This document shows, piece by piece, positions 34,134-44,536 of a stretch of 64,000 nucleotides of DNA (position 1 is its first letter; each line of letters begins with the position of its first letter). Under the pieces are notes generated by a model, which was not told the origin of the DNA, did not search any database, and worked only from the letters and a program-made list of their open reading frames with translations. The DNA comes from Pictodentalium vernedei (taxonomy: Eukaryota; Mollusca; Scaphopoda; Dentaliida; Dentaliidae). The stretch is taken from the NCBI GenBank assembly GCA_031216915.1, contig CM062289.1, positions 442,751,587 through 442,815,586 on the forward strand, given 5' to 3'. The position numbers and the translations under genes are program-made.

Positions 34134-34485
34134 TGCTTACTATACTACCACATGCAAAGGGTTAACAAGGCACTTTTTAATGTTGAGTGAACTGCAGAGA
34201 AGATATTCGCTTCAGCATAAAAATCGATAGAATCGTAAAAACAATAAAGAACTTTGGGACTAAAAATAATATAATATTTTCTGTCCTTTTTCAAATATTT
34301 AATGTTTTAAATCATTACCTAGAAAATATTTTTGGTACTTAAATTTTCCTATTTCGTTTTAATTCAAATGTTAAAAATTTGAAGTGAGGGGAAATGCATC
34401 AAAATAGTAACGACGCTGCTCACCCGAGAAAGATAACTCGAGGTCACCGTGTATTAATGTGACACCCACCGTGTTCGGTATTTAG

Positions 34486-34697
34486 CGCCGGTGTAACAGG
34501 CATGGAAGTCCGTAGGAAATTTAGTCCCTCTGGACTATTATTCCGCGGAATTATAGTCCTAGGTCTAACATTTCTAGGAATAGTAGTCCGCCGGACTACT
34601 ATTCCTGGAAATATTAGACCTAGGACTATAATTCCGCGGAATAATAGTCCAGAGGGACTAACGTTCCTACGGACTTCCATTCCTTTTACACCGGTAT
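34486..34697. repeat. About 210-bp near-perfect palindrome
   Basis: Arms of about 100 bases meet at tagtccGCCGGacta (about 34591). They contain nested small palindromes TCCGCGGA and CCTAGG. The outer bases CCGGTGTAA / TTACACCGG are also inverted. Because of the symmetry, both strands show a similar open frame (34502-34705 plus, 34444-34701 minus); these are not genes. Confidence 0.88.
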
Positions 34698-34944
34698 GCA
34701 CGTGACATTCTTAGCCAATAAAATTCGAAGATATATCAACGAATTTGTCAGGGGTGGAGTAAACTTCAATATTAGGAGAGGAGGTACCCAACTTGGGATG
34801 TGTTTAATATAGATGGAAGCTCTCAAGCCAACAGTCAAATTCTTAGAGGGATCTGACACCGTTATGGTCTGGCAACAGTCTACTCTTAAATAGTTTATCG
34901 TCTATTTTTAGATTCAATCGGATGTAATATTTCAGTTGGTCGGA

Positions 34945-35190
34945 GGGAGCTCGATGGCTCAATGCTTACGGCATTGAACTTCAAATCGAAATGTTCACGG
35001 TTCGTTCCCCGCCAGAGGAAACCGTACTGTGTCCTTTGGCAAGGCACTCAATCTTAATTGCCCTCATGGGGACATCTGCACTATATCGCAGTAAAAGTTG
35101 GCTAAGCTGCAGAAATGACACCCTCCGCCACCGCATATTGTATGTGTTGGCAATTTTGTGACAACAAGTGGATCTCTTGGGCGGCCCTTC
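34945..35190 (+). mobile_element. SINE, tRNA head type 2, eroded
   Basis: CTCGATGGCTCAATGCTTACGG and CACGGTTCGTTCCCC mark boxes A and B, followed by CTGTGTCCTTTGGCAAGGC. The body is degenerate and lacks a clear tail. Confidence 0.7.
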
Positions 35191-35394
35191 ACTTTCACTC
35201 TTTAGTATTTATTTGATAGAAAGCGAAGACTAAATTTCCCTGTCAATTATCGTTTCTCAACATGATTCCAATGTACAGAAAACCCACGCAAAGATATTTC
35301 TTTTTGTTGAGGTTTAATGACATTTTCTTTTAACAAATATGCATTAAGTGCGTACATACTCGAATACAGCTTGTGTCAGGGGCCCCTAATAGGA

Positions 35395-35750
35395 AATCTA
35401 TATCATCCAACTGCATAATACAACCGCGTGCTAGGTTATTATTTATTTGCGTTACGTTATAGAACATTTCAGGCTTTCGAAACATCTTTCTATGTACAAA
35501 AAGAGGAAAAAACACTTCTCAAAAGGAAAATTATTTAATTGTGGAACCACATTGCTTTTTATGCTTTTGTATCTGAATTCCCGGAACGAAGCATTCAGAC
35601 TGGCACTATACATAATTATACTGTTACAGCGCCAAGTCTTTACTGAATGTTGAACGTGTGGGACCAACGCGCTCAATAAATTTATCCGGGAATCATAAAA
35701 ATTTCAAGAACGCCGCATGCAGTTTCAACTGAAACAACAAGCATTTTGAT
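35395..35750 (+). repeat. Unclassified interspersed repeat, copy 2
   Basis: AACTGCATAATACAACCGCG, TTTTGTATCTGAATTCCCGG and GAACGCCGCATGCAGTTTC match copy 1 at 2085-2430. Confidence 0.55.
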
Positions 35751-35766
35751 GAGGCTGAAAATATTA

Positions 35767-36293
35767 CACTGCAAACAATATTGGTTCTCTTTAGAACCCA
35801 AACTGGTTCTAATCTTGTCCCTGAGATGGAACCAGTTCTGTTTAAACAGTATTTATTTCAAATCAAATACATTTATAAAGATTAACATGAAATATTAACA
35901 GAATTAAACACAAATTGGGGGGGGGGGGGGGGGGGGGGTTCAGCCGTAAGTTTAGAGCTTATACGGGGTTGTCTCAAATCATTATTAAGCAAAGGAGATA
36001 TGGACAGTTGGCATATCCAACCAGTTTTGGTTCTGTACAGAACCAAAACTGGTTCGATATGCCAACTGTTCATATCTCCTTTGTTTCAAAATGTTTGACG
36101 ACTGCGTTGAATAAGCTCCACGTTTAGTGCTGAATCTACTTCAGTTCATGTAATATTCTGTTAAAATTGAATGCTAATCTTGGTAAATTTATTTGATTTG
36201 AAATAAATACTGTTTAAACAGAGCTGGTTCCATCTCAGGGACAAGATTAGAACCAGTTTTTGGTTCTAAAGAGAACCTATCTTTTTTGCACTG
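35767..36293. mobile_element. TA-flanked MITE, family J (527 bp)
   Basis: Termini CACTGCAAACAATATTGG and TTTTTTGCACTG are TA-flanked. Both arms of about 100 bp contain the series GGTTCT / AGAACC and the block TGTTTAAACAGTATTTATTT. The centre has a hairpin of about 80 bp (ACAGTTGGCATAT...) and a run of about 19 G. Confidence 0.85.
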
Positions 36294-36307
36294 TAGTTCA
36301 TCCTTCA

Positions 36308-36536
36308 CTCAACCTACACGATATCAAATAGTGTTTCGATTTGTTTTAATTATTTTTGCAAAACATTTCTACAAATTTCAGTAAAACCATATCATGTGAC
36401 CCTTTATTGGAACGAGTTGCTGGGACCACATTATATGGTTTTCTGGAAATGTTTTCAAAAATAATGTTTTTTTTCCATGTGTTCAGTTTTTAAATTACGT
36501 GGGATGATGCGGCCGATTCGTTAGGTAAAGGGTTAA
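36308..36536. mobile_element. TTAA-type MITE, family A, hairpin lost
   Basis: The right end GTTAGGTAAAGGG-TTAA is intact; the left end is eroded. Only one arm of the central hairpin remains (GGAACGAGTT), so the apex has been deleted. Confidence 0.65.
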
Positions 36537-36626
36537 TCAAGTTATTACAGTTCAGAATTATAACATAAATCTATCATCACCATCATATTTATGTACAAAA
36601 AGTTGTCTTAGAGTATCGCTGTTGTT

Positions 36627-36776
36627 CTAAGGCTGTATCTCGAGCCCCTCTTCGACTCCCTCTGATTCAGAAATTTTCGAATTACCGAGATCTTTCAGCA
36701 TCCTTTCAACTCTCCTTCTAACATCAGGTCTCACATTTTCGAAGTGATTCTCGAGGATGCATTTCAGGCTATGCTC
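36627..36776 (-). CDS. Candidate terminal exon
   Basis: After a pyrimidine-rich acceptor (CTCCTGTCGCAG) the minus strand codes for 49 residues: EHSLKCILENHFENVRPDVR, RRVERMLKDLGNSKISESEG, VEEGLEIQP, then stop. It is hydrophilic and probably helical. Its phase does not match the candidate exon at 37546, so a missing exon would be needed between them. Function unknown. Confidence 0.3.
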   Translation of the reverse strand, partial: EHSLKCILENHFENVRPDVRRRVERMLKDLGNSKISESEGVEEGLEIQP

Positions 36777-37545
36777 CTGCGACAGGAGCTAAAATATTAC
36801 CAGTTTATATTTCCATCAACAGAGGATGTGGGCTGTGTGCCGATTGCAGATGTTTAACCGGCACACAATGAGCAGACGATTTAAAGAGCAAAATATCTGA
36901 AGCGAGGCTCGGTAATAATTTAATCCAACAGCTCTACTATTACTATTACTGGACCTCCCCTTAAACCATGATGGCTTCGCCCATTTCACGGTTGATAGTA
37001 TTGACTGAAATGATACTTTGAAGGGTTAAGCAAGGCTGTCCGAAACGAAGACACATGATGGAACGTCCGAGTAGCGTGGAACAATAATGTTTTCAGTTGC
37101 TTTCTCTGATTACTTGAGCGTCCTTCGCTGACTTTTCACCTTTCTTTTGTTTTATTTTTAGTGTTTCAGACTCAGCAGGTCCTCTGTTCCGTGTTCATTT
37201 GAAGCTTACAATATATTTGATATCAACTGTCAAATTTAAACCCGATGTCATCATTCATCTTTCTGCGCGCGCACTTAGGCATACCACATTTACTAGAAAC
37301 CACTTGTTGGCATAATGAGACCGTATTTTCAGAACATACATCTAATTTGGTTGAGATATCTATGTTTTTCTCAATAAAGTGGATTTTTTTTGGCTTGGAT
37401 CTATTGTACCTCACCCGACTCTCCACCGTGTCCCACCCGATACTGACATGGGCATCGTGGATCAGTGGCGATGTGCGTACCATATACAGACCTTATGAAT
37501 TTGTTTGACGGTTGAATATCACAGTTTAATTGATGCCACACTCAC

Positions 37546-37719
37546 CTACAATAAGCACCGAGTTGATTGTCTCGGAGTCCTGAGATTCCAGCAGTATGTC
37601 GAAAAAAAGATTTGTGATTAAGCGTGGCCCACTCTCCCCATGGTATACTTCTGAAACCCAAGCATGACCCTTGTCCGTCTTTGTTATGCCCAAAATTCCA
37701 AAATTGCTGGATGATTTCC
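37546..37719 (-). CDS. Candidate internal exon of a host gene or old element
   Basis: The minus strand reads KSSSNFGILGITKTDKGHAW, then VSEVYHGESGPRLITNLFFD, then ILLESQDSETINSVLIV without a stop. An acceptor, GATAGCATACAG, precedes it and a consensus donor, GTAG|GTGAGT, follows (37541-37550). Exon length 174 with phase 1 at both ends. The composition looks coding, but the product was not recognised, and a transposon origin is possible. Confidence 0.35.
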
Positions 37720-37810
37720 CTGTATGCTATCGTCCCATGTCCTTGTTGTCGTTTGCTTTGAAACATATTTTCCTGATATTATTATTTCTAACACCACAAA
37801 CATGTTCACA

Positions 37811-37890
37811 TTAACCCTTTACCCAACGCAGACGATTTCAAAATTTATCATTTTAAATATCATTTTTTTAATTTTTTTCTAAAAAAGTTA
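37811..37890 (+). mobile_element. TTAA-type MITE, family A, left arm only
   Basis: TTAA-CCCTTTACCCAACGC and the following AT-rich arm match family A, then give way to the reverse transcriptase fragment. No right arm is found downstream. Confidence 0.65.
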
Positions 37891-38647
37891 CACCAATCTC
37901 CAAGAAAGGCAACACCCACGACCCTAACAACTATAGGCCCGTTTCTCTTCTTAGTTGTGTCAGTAAAGTCCTGGAAAAGGTTATTTTCAAGAAAGTATTC
38001 GACCACTTTCACAACAATAATCTGTTCTTTAAATACCAATCTGGCTTCCTACCGAAACACAGTACTGTATTCCAGCTACTAGAAATCTGCCACAACTTAT
38101 GTTTAGCCTATGACAACCTCTCTTCTCACTAGAGATTTTTTTGTGACATATCAAAAGCATTTGATAGGGTCTGGCATAAGGGGCTTATTTTTAAATTGAG
38201 GCAATATGGTATTACAGGATCCATCCTGGAATGGTTCGAAAGCTCTCTGAAAAATCGTCAACAACGAGTAATAATAATTTCTGCTTATTCTGACTATCAC
38301 CCCGTTAAGTGTGGAGTACTGCAGGGATCAGTGCTGGGACCGCTACTCTTTTTGATTTACATCAATGACTGACATTGCTGAATATATGTCCTCTGCAGGT
38401 TCGTGTAAGCTATTCGCAGATGACACATGTACAACAAGTAAACAATTCTGATCTTGATCAGCTCAGTATAGATATTAATCTTGAACTTAATGTTGTATTA
38501 GAATGGGCTCAGCAGTGGCTCGGAAATTTTAACCCATCAAAAACGAAGGTAATGCTATTTACCAGGAAAGCAGTAGCCATGAGTCCAGGTGTGAGATTTG
38601 GGGGGACACTTCTGGATCTCACAACTGAACATACACACCTCGATTAA
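37881..38647 (+). mobile_element. Non-LTR retrotransposon reverse transcriptase fragment (CR1/Jockey type)
   Basis: The frame reads PISKKGNTHDPNNYRPVSLL, then ISKAFDRVWHKGL (palm, first Asp), VLQGSVLGPLLF (a standard RT motif), then after a frameshift near 38370 CKLFADDT (FADD at 38413-38424), and later FNPSKTKVMLF. A stop lies near 38130 (SSH*RFF). Both the endonuclease and the 3' end are missing. It lies directly against a TTAA MITE left arm (37811 on), so either the LINE inserted in the MITE or a deletion joined them. Confidence 0.85.
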
Positions 38648-38792
38648 CATTACAAGCTTATCCCATATTCAATTATGCTGCTTTGTGTTTACGAGCGTAT
38701 GAATCTAGGTATGTGTTACGTCATGGGAATTGAATTGGATTGAAAAATGGTTGACCAATAGAAGGCTAATGGAGTAGGTGAGAGGGATATAA

Positions 38793-39725
38793 GTGGAAAT
38801 AGAATACTGGAATATTTCCATTCAAAATGCACTTACAAATGCGAGCCACATTGAGCTGAACGTTCCAGGAGCGGAAGTCCGGGCGTTACGTCGCCAATAT
38901 CGATGCGTACATCTCTCACACCTCAGCAACCGATTTCAGACGGCGACGGAGACGGAGACGCCGAGTCAAATTGTAAGCACTCACGGTCACAGAATATGTT
39001 CACGAACAGTTAGGATTCGGTTGCGGGAGTTCAATTTAATGCCACGACGTCCCTACGTTGGTCCGCAACTTACACGCAGGCGACGTCAACGTCGTTTGCA
39101 TTGGCTACGCGCACATGCACCAGACCGGTTTCACTTGGCTCACTGGAGACGTGTGTTATTCACTGACGAGTCTCGGTTCAAGCTTTATATGTCAGATTGA
39201 TGATAACGTTGCCATCGATGTCGACGTGACCAATATTCTGACGCGAGCGTAAAGGAAAATGACAAATTCCGGGGGTGGGCCTGTTATGGTTTGGGGGGAT
39301 TATCATGACGTGAAAGACCTCTCGTGCTTATCCACGGCAATCGTACAGCTGTAAGATATCGGGAGCAGGTCTTCATGTCTTACGTCCTTCCACTTATCCA
39401 TGCGCGTAACCTTACGTTGCAGGAGGATATTGCGAGGCCGCACGTTGCTATGGTTTGTCATGACTTCATCAACCAAAACCCAGTTCTCGATTGGCAACCC
39501 TACAGACCAGATTTGTCCCCGATCGAGCATTTGTGGGTCGAGCTGAACAGGGAGGGCAGGAAGCGCATCAACGCCTCAAACAACAACAACATCGCTCAGC
39601 TCGCGCATGCCCTTCTTCAGGAGTGAAATAGCATCCCTCAAAAGACGGTAAACAACTTGTTCGGGTCAATTGTAAGGAGAGTTAGAGCTGCGACAGAAGC
39701 CCGGAGTGGACACACGCGCTATTGA
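38793..39725 (+). pseudogene. Tc1/mariner-type transposase relic, frameshifted
   Basis: The relic is a second, unrelated Tc1-like lineage. From 38793 one frame gives the DNA-binding and early catalytic part ending at VLFTDESRF (first Asp), then stops at 39200. GGPVMVWG follows in a second frame near 39270. From 39324 a third frame gives LQEDIARPH (second Asp) and DLSPIEHLW (Glu), with 32 residues between D and E. Another shift leads to the C-terminal SGHTRY and a stop at 39725. All three catalytic residues survive, but at least three frame breaks make it non-functional. No terminal inverted repeats were found. Confidence 0.8.
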
Positions 39726-39729
39726 TTTT

Positions 39730-40030
39730 GATTAGGAAGTGGCGTAAGGTACCCACGTTTGAACGTTATCAATGCAAACGCCGTCTGTGTAAGGCAACAA
39801 AACTCATCAAAATGTAATCAGTAATGAAGAAATAACATCAAAATCCAAACAATGAAATAATCATCCATAACACATATATTTTCCACCGAAAAAAATGATT
39901 TTTTCTTTTTTCCGATAGTATACTATGTGACAGAGCTCATACAGTCCAATCTAATAAGATACAGTAGATGAAATGTCTTTCCTGAATAAACAGGTCCTTA
40001 AACATGGAAATGCAGCCGTTATCAGAGTAA
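39730..40030. other. No gene seen
   Basis: Flank of the Tc1-like relic; no terminal repeat found. Confidence 0.4.
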
Positions 40031-40035
40031 CTATT

Positions 40036-40276
40036 TAACCCATTAAACCAAGATGGTATCTTCCACACCTGTTCAGTGTCATCATTTGGAAGAATCTATA
40101 TTCATTACTTGGGTGGAAGACCAATCAATATTTTCAACATGCAGCCTTTTGGCTGCACATTGAATATCGTGATTGGTCTACCACACAAATGCACTGAGAA
40201 ATTATCTACTTAATACATTCAGGTTTTACCGCCATCCTGGGCCAGAAAAAGCGGCCGTTCGGGTTCAAAGGATTAA
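40036..40276. mobile_element. TTAA-type MITE, family B
   Basis: Termini TTAACCCATTAAACC and GGGTTCAAAGGATTAA; hairpin centre CAACATGCAGCCTTTTGG. Confidence 0.78.
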
Positions 40277-40431
40277 GCGATTACAATCTATTTACACAGC
40301 TAACTGGACTCTACTGTATAACATATATATGCAATTAACTGATCAAATTTTTACGGACGTTACAGTAAAGGGTTGGTGTTTTAAAGTTATATGCAATTAA
40401 CAGGGTTATTTGAGAAAGAGAGGGCGTATAG

Positions 40432-40683
40432 TTAACCCTTTACCTAACGTAACGGCAAAAACCGGCCAGCGCTATTCTCAAAAATCGCCAATTAATTTTC
40501 ATTATTTTTTTCATTTTTTGTCTCAAAAACATAGGTTATGACCCCTCGTTGGAACGAGCTCGTCGGGCTCGTTCCAACGAGGGGTCATAACCTATGTTTT
40601 TGAGACAAAAAATGAAAACAATTAGTTATTCAAGAATTATTTTTGCAAGTGTCGTCTGCTTTTCAGGTTAGGTAAAGGGTTAA
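40432..40683. mobile_element. TTAA-type MITE, family A
   Basis: TTAA flanks; termini CCCTTTACCTAACG / GGTTAGGTAAAGGG; a central palindrome of about 95 bp reading ATAGGTTATGACCCCTCG and its inverse. Confidence 0.88.
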
Positions 40684-41360
40684 AGTGGGCTCCAATGTTA
40701 CAGGACAACTTAATAAATGGGGTTCATTATGAGAATCACACTACCAACGTTGCACTGGTATATGCTATGTAACTGCTTGTAAAATGCAGTTGGTACAGCT
40801 ATCCTTCCGAGGTAGATTTTTGAAAAACACTCCAGCATTCCGAGGTCCCATCAGTTATCGAAGCAAAGCAATGTTTTTATCTCGGTAGATAGATAGATAA
40901 ATACTTTATTTTGCAGTATACAAGCATTTTGGTTATTCACATATCATATATACGTTAATTAGATTAATACATAGCAAAATATACCATAGGGAGACGACAT
41001 AGCCAGATTGGCTGTCTACCTGTTGCCACCCAGAAGTATGAGTCATATAAATTGTATAATATAACGGTGAGAACATGCTGTGTAACATGCACTAAGACAC
41101 CAGTGAGTTGGTGGATCGGCAAAACATGTGACGTAATCTATAGGTAACAGAATCATGGTCCCTTGTTATGGGCCAAACTGAATAAACAGGTTATCCATTT
41201 AATCTGACTCTTATCAAAATATTTCTTTGTCACTTAATCTTGTTTATCTTGCTTAACCTTCTTTTATAATTCTTCTGAAAGGTAATAAATTATTTGTTAC
41301 CAGTTTTACTAAATATTGAGCAAATAATAATCCCAATTTTGTAAAAGTTAATAATAGACT

Positions 41361-41362
41361 TT

Positions 41363-41441
<79 letters not shown>

Positions 41442-41444
41442 TTT
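41361..41444. repeat. (TTTA)n microsatellite
   Basis: About 20 perfect units, directly upstream of the TRIM; possibly an old SINE tail. Confidence 0.9.
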
Positions 41445-41462
41445 GCTTTCCCTTTTATTAAC

Positions 41463-41886
41463 GGTAGCGGTCGAGGTATAAAGGCCATTTACCAACCAGC
41501 CGGGTTGGTCCGGATCTCTTAGTCTAGTGGTAAATCGGTCGCTTTGTGTGCTAGAGGTCGACGGTTCGAACCCCGGCTCCCGCACTTATCTCTCCTCCTG
41601 TTACATTTGGGGGCTCGTCCGGTCCTCAGAAGTTGATGGCGTTGTGGAGGCTGTGGTGAAGCATGGTAGATGATTTGACCGCTCTGAGGTGGAGTCTGGT
41701 GTGAGATTCACGGTGGGTGAATCTCAAAAGAAGGGGAGAGTATTGTAGCGGTCGAGGTATAAAGGCCATTTACCAACCAGCCTGGTTGGTCCGGATCTCT
41801 TGGCGTCGTGGTAAATCGGTCGCTTTGTGTGCTAGAGGTCAACGGTTCGAACCCCGGTTCCCGCACTTATCTCTCCTCCTGTTACA
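41463..41886 (+). mobile_element. Complete LTR miniature (TRIM) with tRNA-like boxes in its LTRs
   Basis: Two 143-bp direct repeats (41463-41605 and 41744-41886) flank a 138-bp noncoding interior. LTR2 begins TGTAGC and ends TTACA; LTR1 begins GG instead of TG. A 4-bp target duplication, taac, borders the whole element (41459-41462 and 41887-41890). Two bases after LTR1 lies TGGGGGCTCGTCCGG (41608-41622), which matches the tRNA-Pro primer-binding site known from gammaretroviruses. A purine tract, AAAAGAAGGGGAGAG (41726-41740), sits just before LTR2. Each LTR has a TATAAA and, further in, box A-like and box B-like Pol III motifs. No gag or pol remains, so it would depend on a full-length partner. 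The LTRs differ at roughly eight positions, so the insertion is not very recent. Confidence 0.88.
41520..41573 (+). promoter_or_regulatory. Pol III box A / box B pair inside LTR1
   Basis: TAGTCTAGTGG at 41520-41530 fits the box A consensus at every defined position. GGTTCGAACCC at 41563-41573 is one base from the box B consensus. The 32-base gap is normal for a tRNA gene. The equivalent boxes in LTR2 are TGGCGTCGTGG (weaker A) and GGTTCGAACCC. The surrounding sequence does not fold into a good cloverleaf (the T stem pairs for only two bases), so it is tRNA-like rather than a tRNA gene. Confidence 0.65.
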
Positions 41887-42057
41887 TAACCATACTTTTT
41901 ATCATCTGTGGGTTTTTGCAACGAAAATACTTAAAAAGGCGTCACTTAGTGTTACTAAATTGAAATATCGTACCGTACTTTGATTGCAACGAGGCGCCAT
42001 CTGCAATAAAGCATTGCAGTGGGCGTCTTATTGCACTGAAAGGACTAAACATAGTTT

Positions 42058-42400
42058 ATAGGGGGAGCGCGATGGCTCAGTGGTTACGGCATTGGACTTC
42101 AAACCGAAAGGTCCACGGTTCGGACCCCACCAGGGAAAATGTGTTGTGTCCTTGGGCAAGGCTCTTAATCCTGTTTACCCACATGGAGGCGCGGTGGTCC
42201 TGTGTACCAAGGCGTAATGTACGTCGATGGTGCACCTACCTTCAACCAATGCTAACCCTGCTTGTGAGGAGTCAGTATATTGGGGAGTCTGGCAGTTGCT
42301 CGCCGTTGCTCTGGGTACTCCGGCTTCCTCCACCCGTAAATCTGTTCGACATGAGGTGACCCTGGCTGTCAAATGTGTCGTTAAACCACAATAAATAAAT
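42058..42400 (+). mobile_element. SINE, tRNA head type 2, complete
   Basis: The head is AGCGCGATGGCTCAGTGG with box B GGTTCGGACCCC, followed by the common body and an (AAAT)n tail. The words aaacatagtt on both sides (about 42047 and 42401) look like the target duplication. Confidence 0.88.
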
Positions 42401-42787
42401 AAACATAGTTAATGTGTTCTCATTTACAATCGGATTCCATTTGCACTAAAATCGTTCATCTGACCCCCAAATAAAATCATTTGGCACCACAACATTTCAG
42501 GCCAACATGAACACTGAATGGAAGGTGTTACAGTAGTGATGGGAAAAAGGGCACGGCAAAATAAAATATATATATTTTTTAATTTTACAATCTATTTTTT
42601 TCTCCTTGATACAAGTTAATACGTCCAGGCTGATACAAGTTTGTACCATTCATAATAACTCTTGCGGGTATGTGCGATCATTTGATTCAGAAAGAGAGTG
42701 TTCTACCTACACTTATCGACGACTGATTGCGCATGTCGACGTCACCGTTTTGATAACAGTAATTACATGACAAATAAATCACCAACA

Positions 42788-42917
42788 CACTCTAAAATCA
42801 GTTGGGTTAAAAATTAACCCAAATCGACTGGGTTGAGTGAATATGAACCCAATTGGGTTAATATTCACTCAATCCAGTCGATGTGGGTTAATTTTTAACC
42901 CAACTGATTTTAGAGTG
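42788..42917. repeat. 130-bp palindromic MITE, ACTCTAAAATCAG ends
   Basis: CACTCTAAAATCAGTTGGG runs to its inverse at 42917, with sub-repeats of TTAACCCA and TTGGGTTAA. One arm of the same family lies at 21117-21172. Confidence 0.82.
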
Positions 42918-42924
42918 CAATTTT

Positions 42925-43429
42925 TGCAATTATGATATTTTTCTATAGACCTACCATGCGTTAAAGCTGAAAAATAAAATAAAGAAACACACAACTGAAA
43001 CAATGCTACAGACTTACGTGTTTATTATACAAGTGGAACAAGGAATTGGGCTTACATTATGCGCAGCTCAAGAACATAATATCATGGCGTCATCATGATC
43101 TTTATTCGTAAAAAAACATATCAAAGACACTGAATGGTTGTCAAAATACACGCGAACAACTCACGGAATAGGGAATATTGTAAAATAATTGGCCATTGTC
43201 ATCAAGTGGGTTTCCGAGAAGATGTATCGATGATGACTCGGCCTCGCCTCTGGGTTATATATCGACTCATCCTAACGGACTCGTCGACATATGTCTAGAG
43301 GTCTCAACTCCAGAATACCATTTCAGAAAACCACATGGTGGTAATAACCTATATGGAACATCTGGCAGCCCGTCCTTTTGTATCGAGCCACACAGAACCA
43401 TTGTATTTCAGCAATGTATGGATATCGGG
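42925..43429. other. No gene seen
   Basis: A 90-codon frame at 43196-43468 has no recognisable domain. Confidence 0.4.
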
Positions 43430-43605
43430 GCTGGGGTAATTGTAATTTGTAACTGTAATGAGTGTTAATAATTACATGTTTTCAAAGTAATTGGGTGTAA
43501 TTGAGACCTTTGACAATTACATGTAACTGAAAAGTAATTAATTATACTGGAAATTACCATGTAATTTATATTACTTTTTAATTGCTTTTCAATTACATTT
43601 AGTCA
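43430..43605. repeat. GTAATT-rich degenerate repeat
   Basis: The words GTAATTG, AATTACATG and AAAGTAATT alternate on both strands over 175 bp. This may be the end region of a DNA transposon; no termini were defined. Confidence 0.4.
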
Positions 43606-43810
43606 CAAACATGAGTGTAAAGATTTTTTAGAAAATTTGTCACTCAGTTGTGATTTTTGATGCTGCATTGGGGCATATATAGAAAAAGATGTGCAGGTGA
43701 CTAGCTATTCTAACCTCTTGGTTAACTGATGAACAATCTTGTGTGGTGAACTGAATGTTCAGGAGTTTGATTTTCTTGTCCTGATAATTTTGTCTCTGCG
43801 ATTTGTTTAA

Positions 43811-43917
43811 CAATGGCGGAACCAAGGCATACATACCTAGAAAGAGAGACGATCAGGTATCCATCGGATACCTGATCATCTCTCTTTTGAGGTATGTATG
43901 GCTTGGTTCCGCCATTG
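43811..43917. repeat. 107-bp palindrome
   Basis: CAATGGCGGAACCAAG pairs with CTTGGTTCCGCCATTG; the apex is CAGGTATCCATCGGATACCTG. Confidence 0.8.
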
Positions 43918-44195
43918 TTCGGTCCCTTCTACTTCAACCATCTTCCAACTAGAGGACTTACATTTGGGCTGAAAATTGTTAAAGGAGACATAAACATAAA
44001 CAAAACTCCACCCCACCGAAACTGTAATTCATCGGCCAAATGCAATTTTGCATTTGCCCAAATATTGGCCTGAATGTCAATACATTTGCACATTACCAAT
44101 TTTCTAATCCCGCTGTTTAATTCTTTACCCAAACCGAAGAACAGACGAAACATGCAAAATAATTTATTGAGCAACCACTAATGTTCATGTTGTGC

Positions 44196-44330
44196 CACAC
44201 AAACATAGGTAATTACCCAGTAAGCTCGTTCTAATGACGGATCGCAACCTATGTTTTGAGACTAAAAAATGAGTTGCGATTTTTGTGAATAAAGATGACC
44301 GGTTTTAGATGTTACGTTAGCTATGGGGTT
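44196..44330. mobile_element. TTAA-type MITE, family A, partial
   Basis: AACATAGGTAATTACC, AGCTCGTTCTAATGACGG and AACCTATGTTTTGAGAC are the family A hairpin and right arm. Termini are lost. It lies just past the 3' side of the GPCR gene. Confidence 0.55.
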
Positions 44331-44536
44331 GACCATGTCCATGGAAACAACGTGTGTTTTGAAGAAGGTGGAGGTTTTACATATCTCCTGTCCGATCTTG
44401 GTCCGCAATCTATGAAAAAGTGTATAAGTTTAAAATATCTAGATATTTTTTTCCAGCCTCAAACTGCAGAAGATAAAAATATAAATTATAAAGAACTCCA
44501 GATTGCCACAGACTCTCAAATAAATGTCCTTTTCTC

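Noticed and set aside
34444..34705. Pair of similar proteins on opposite strands
   Set aside because: They are mirror translations of one palindrome.
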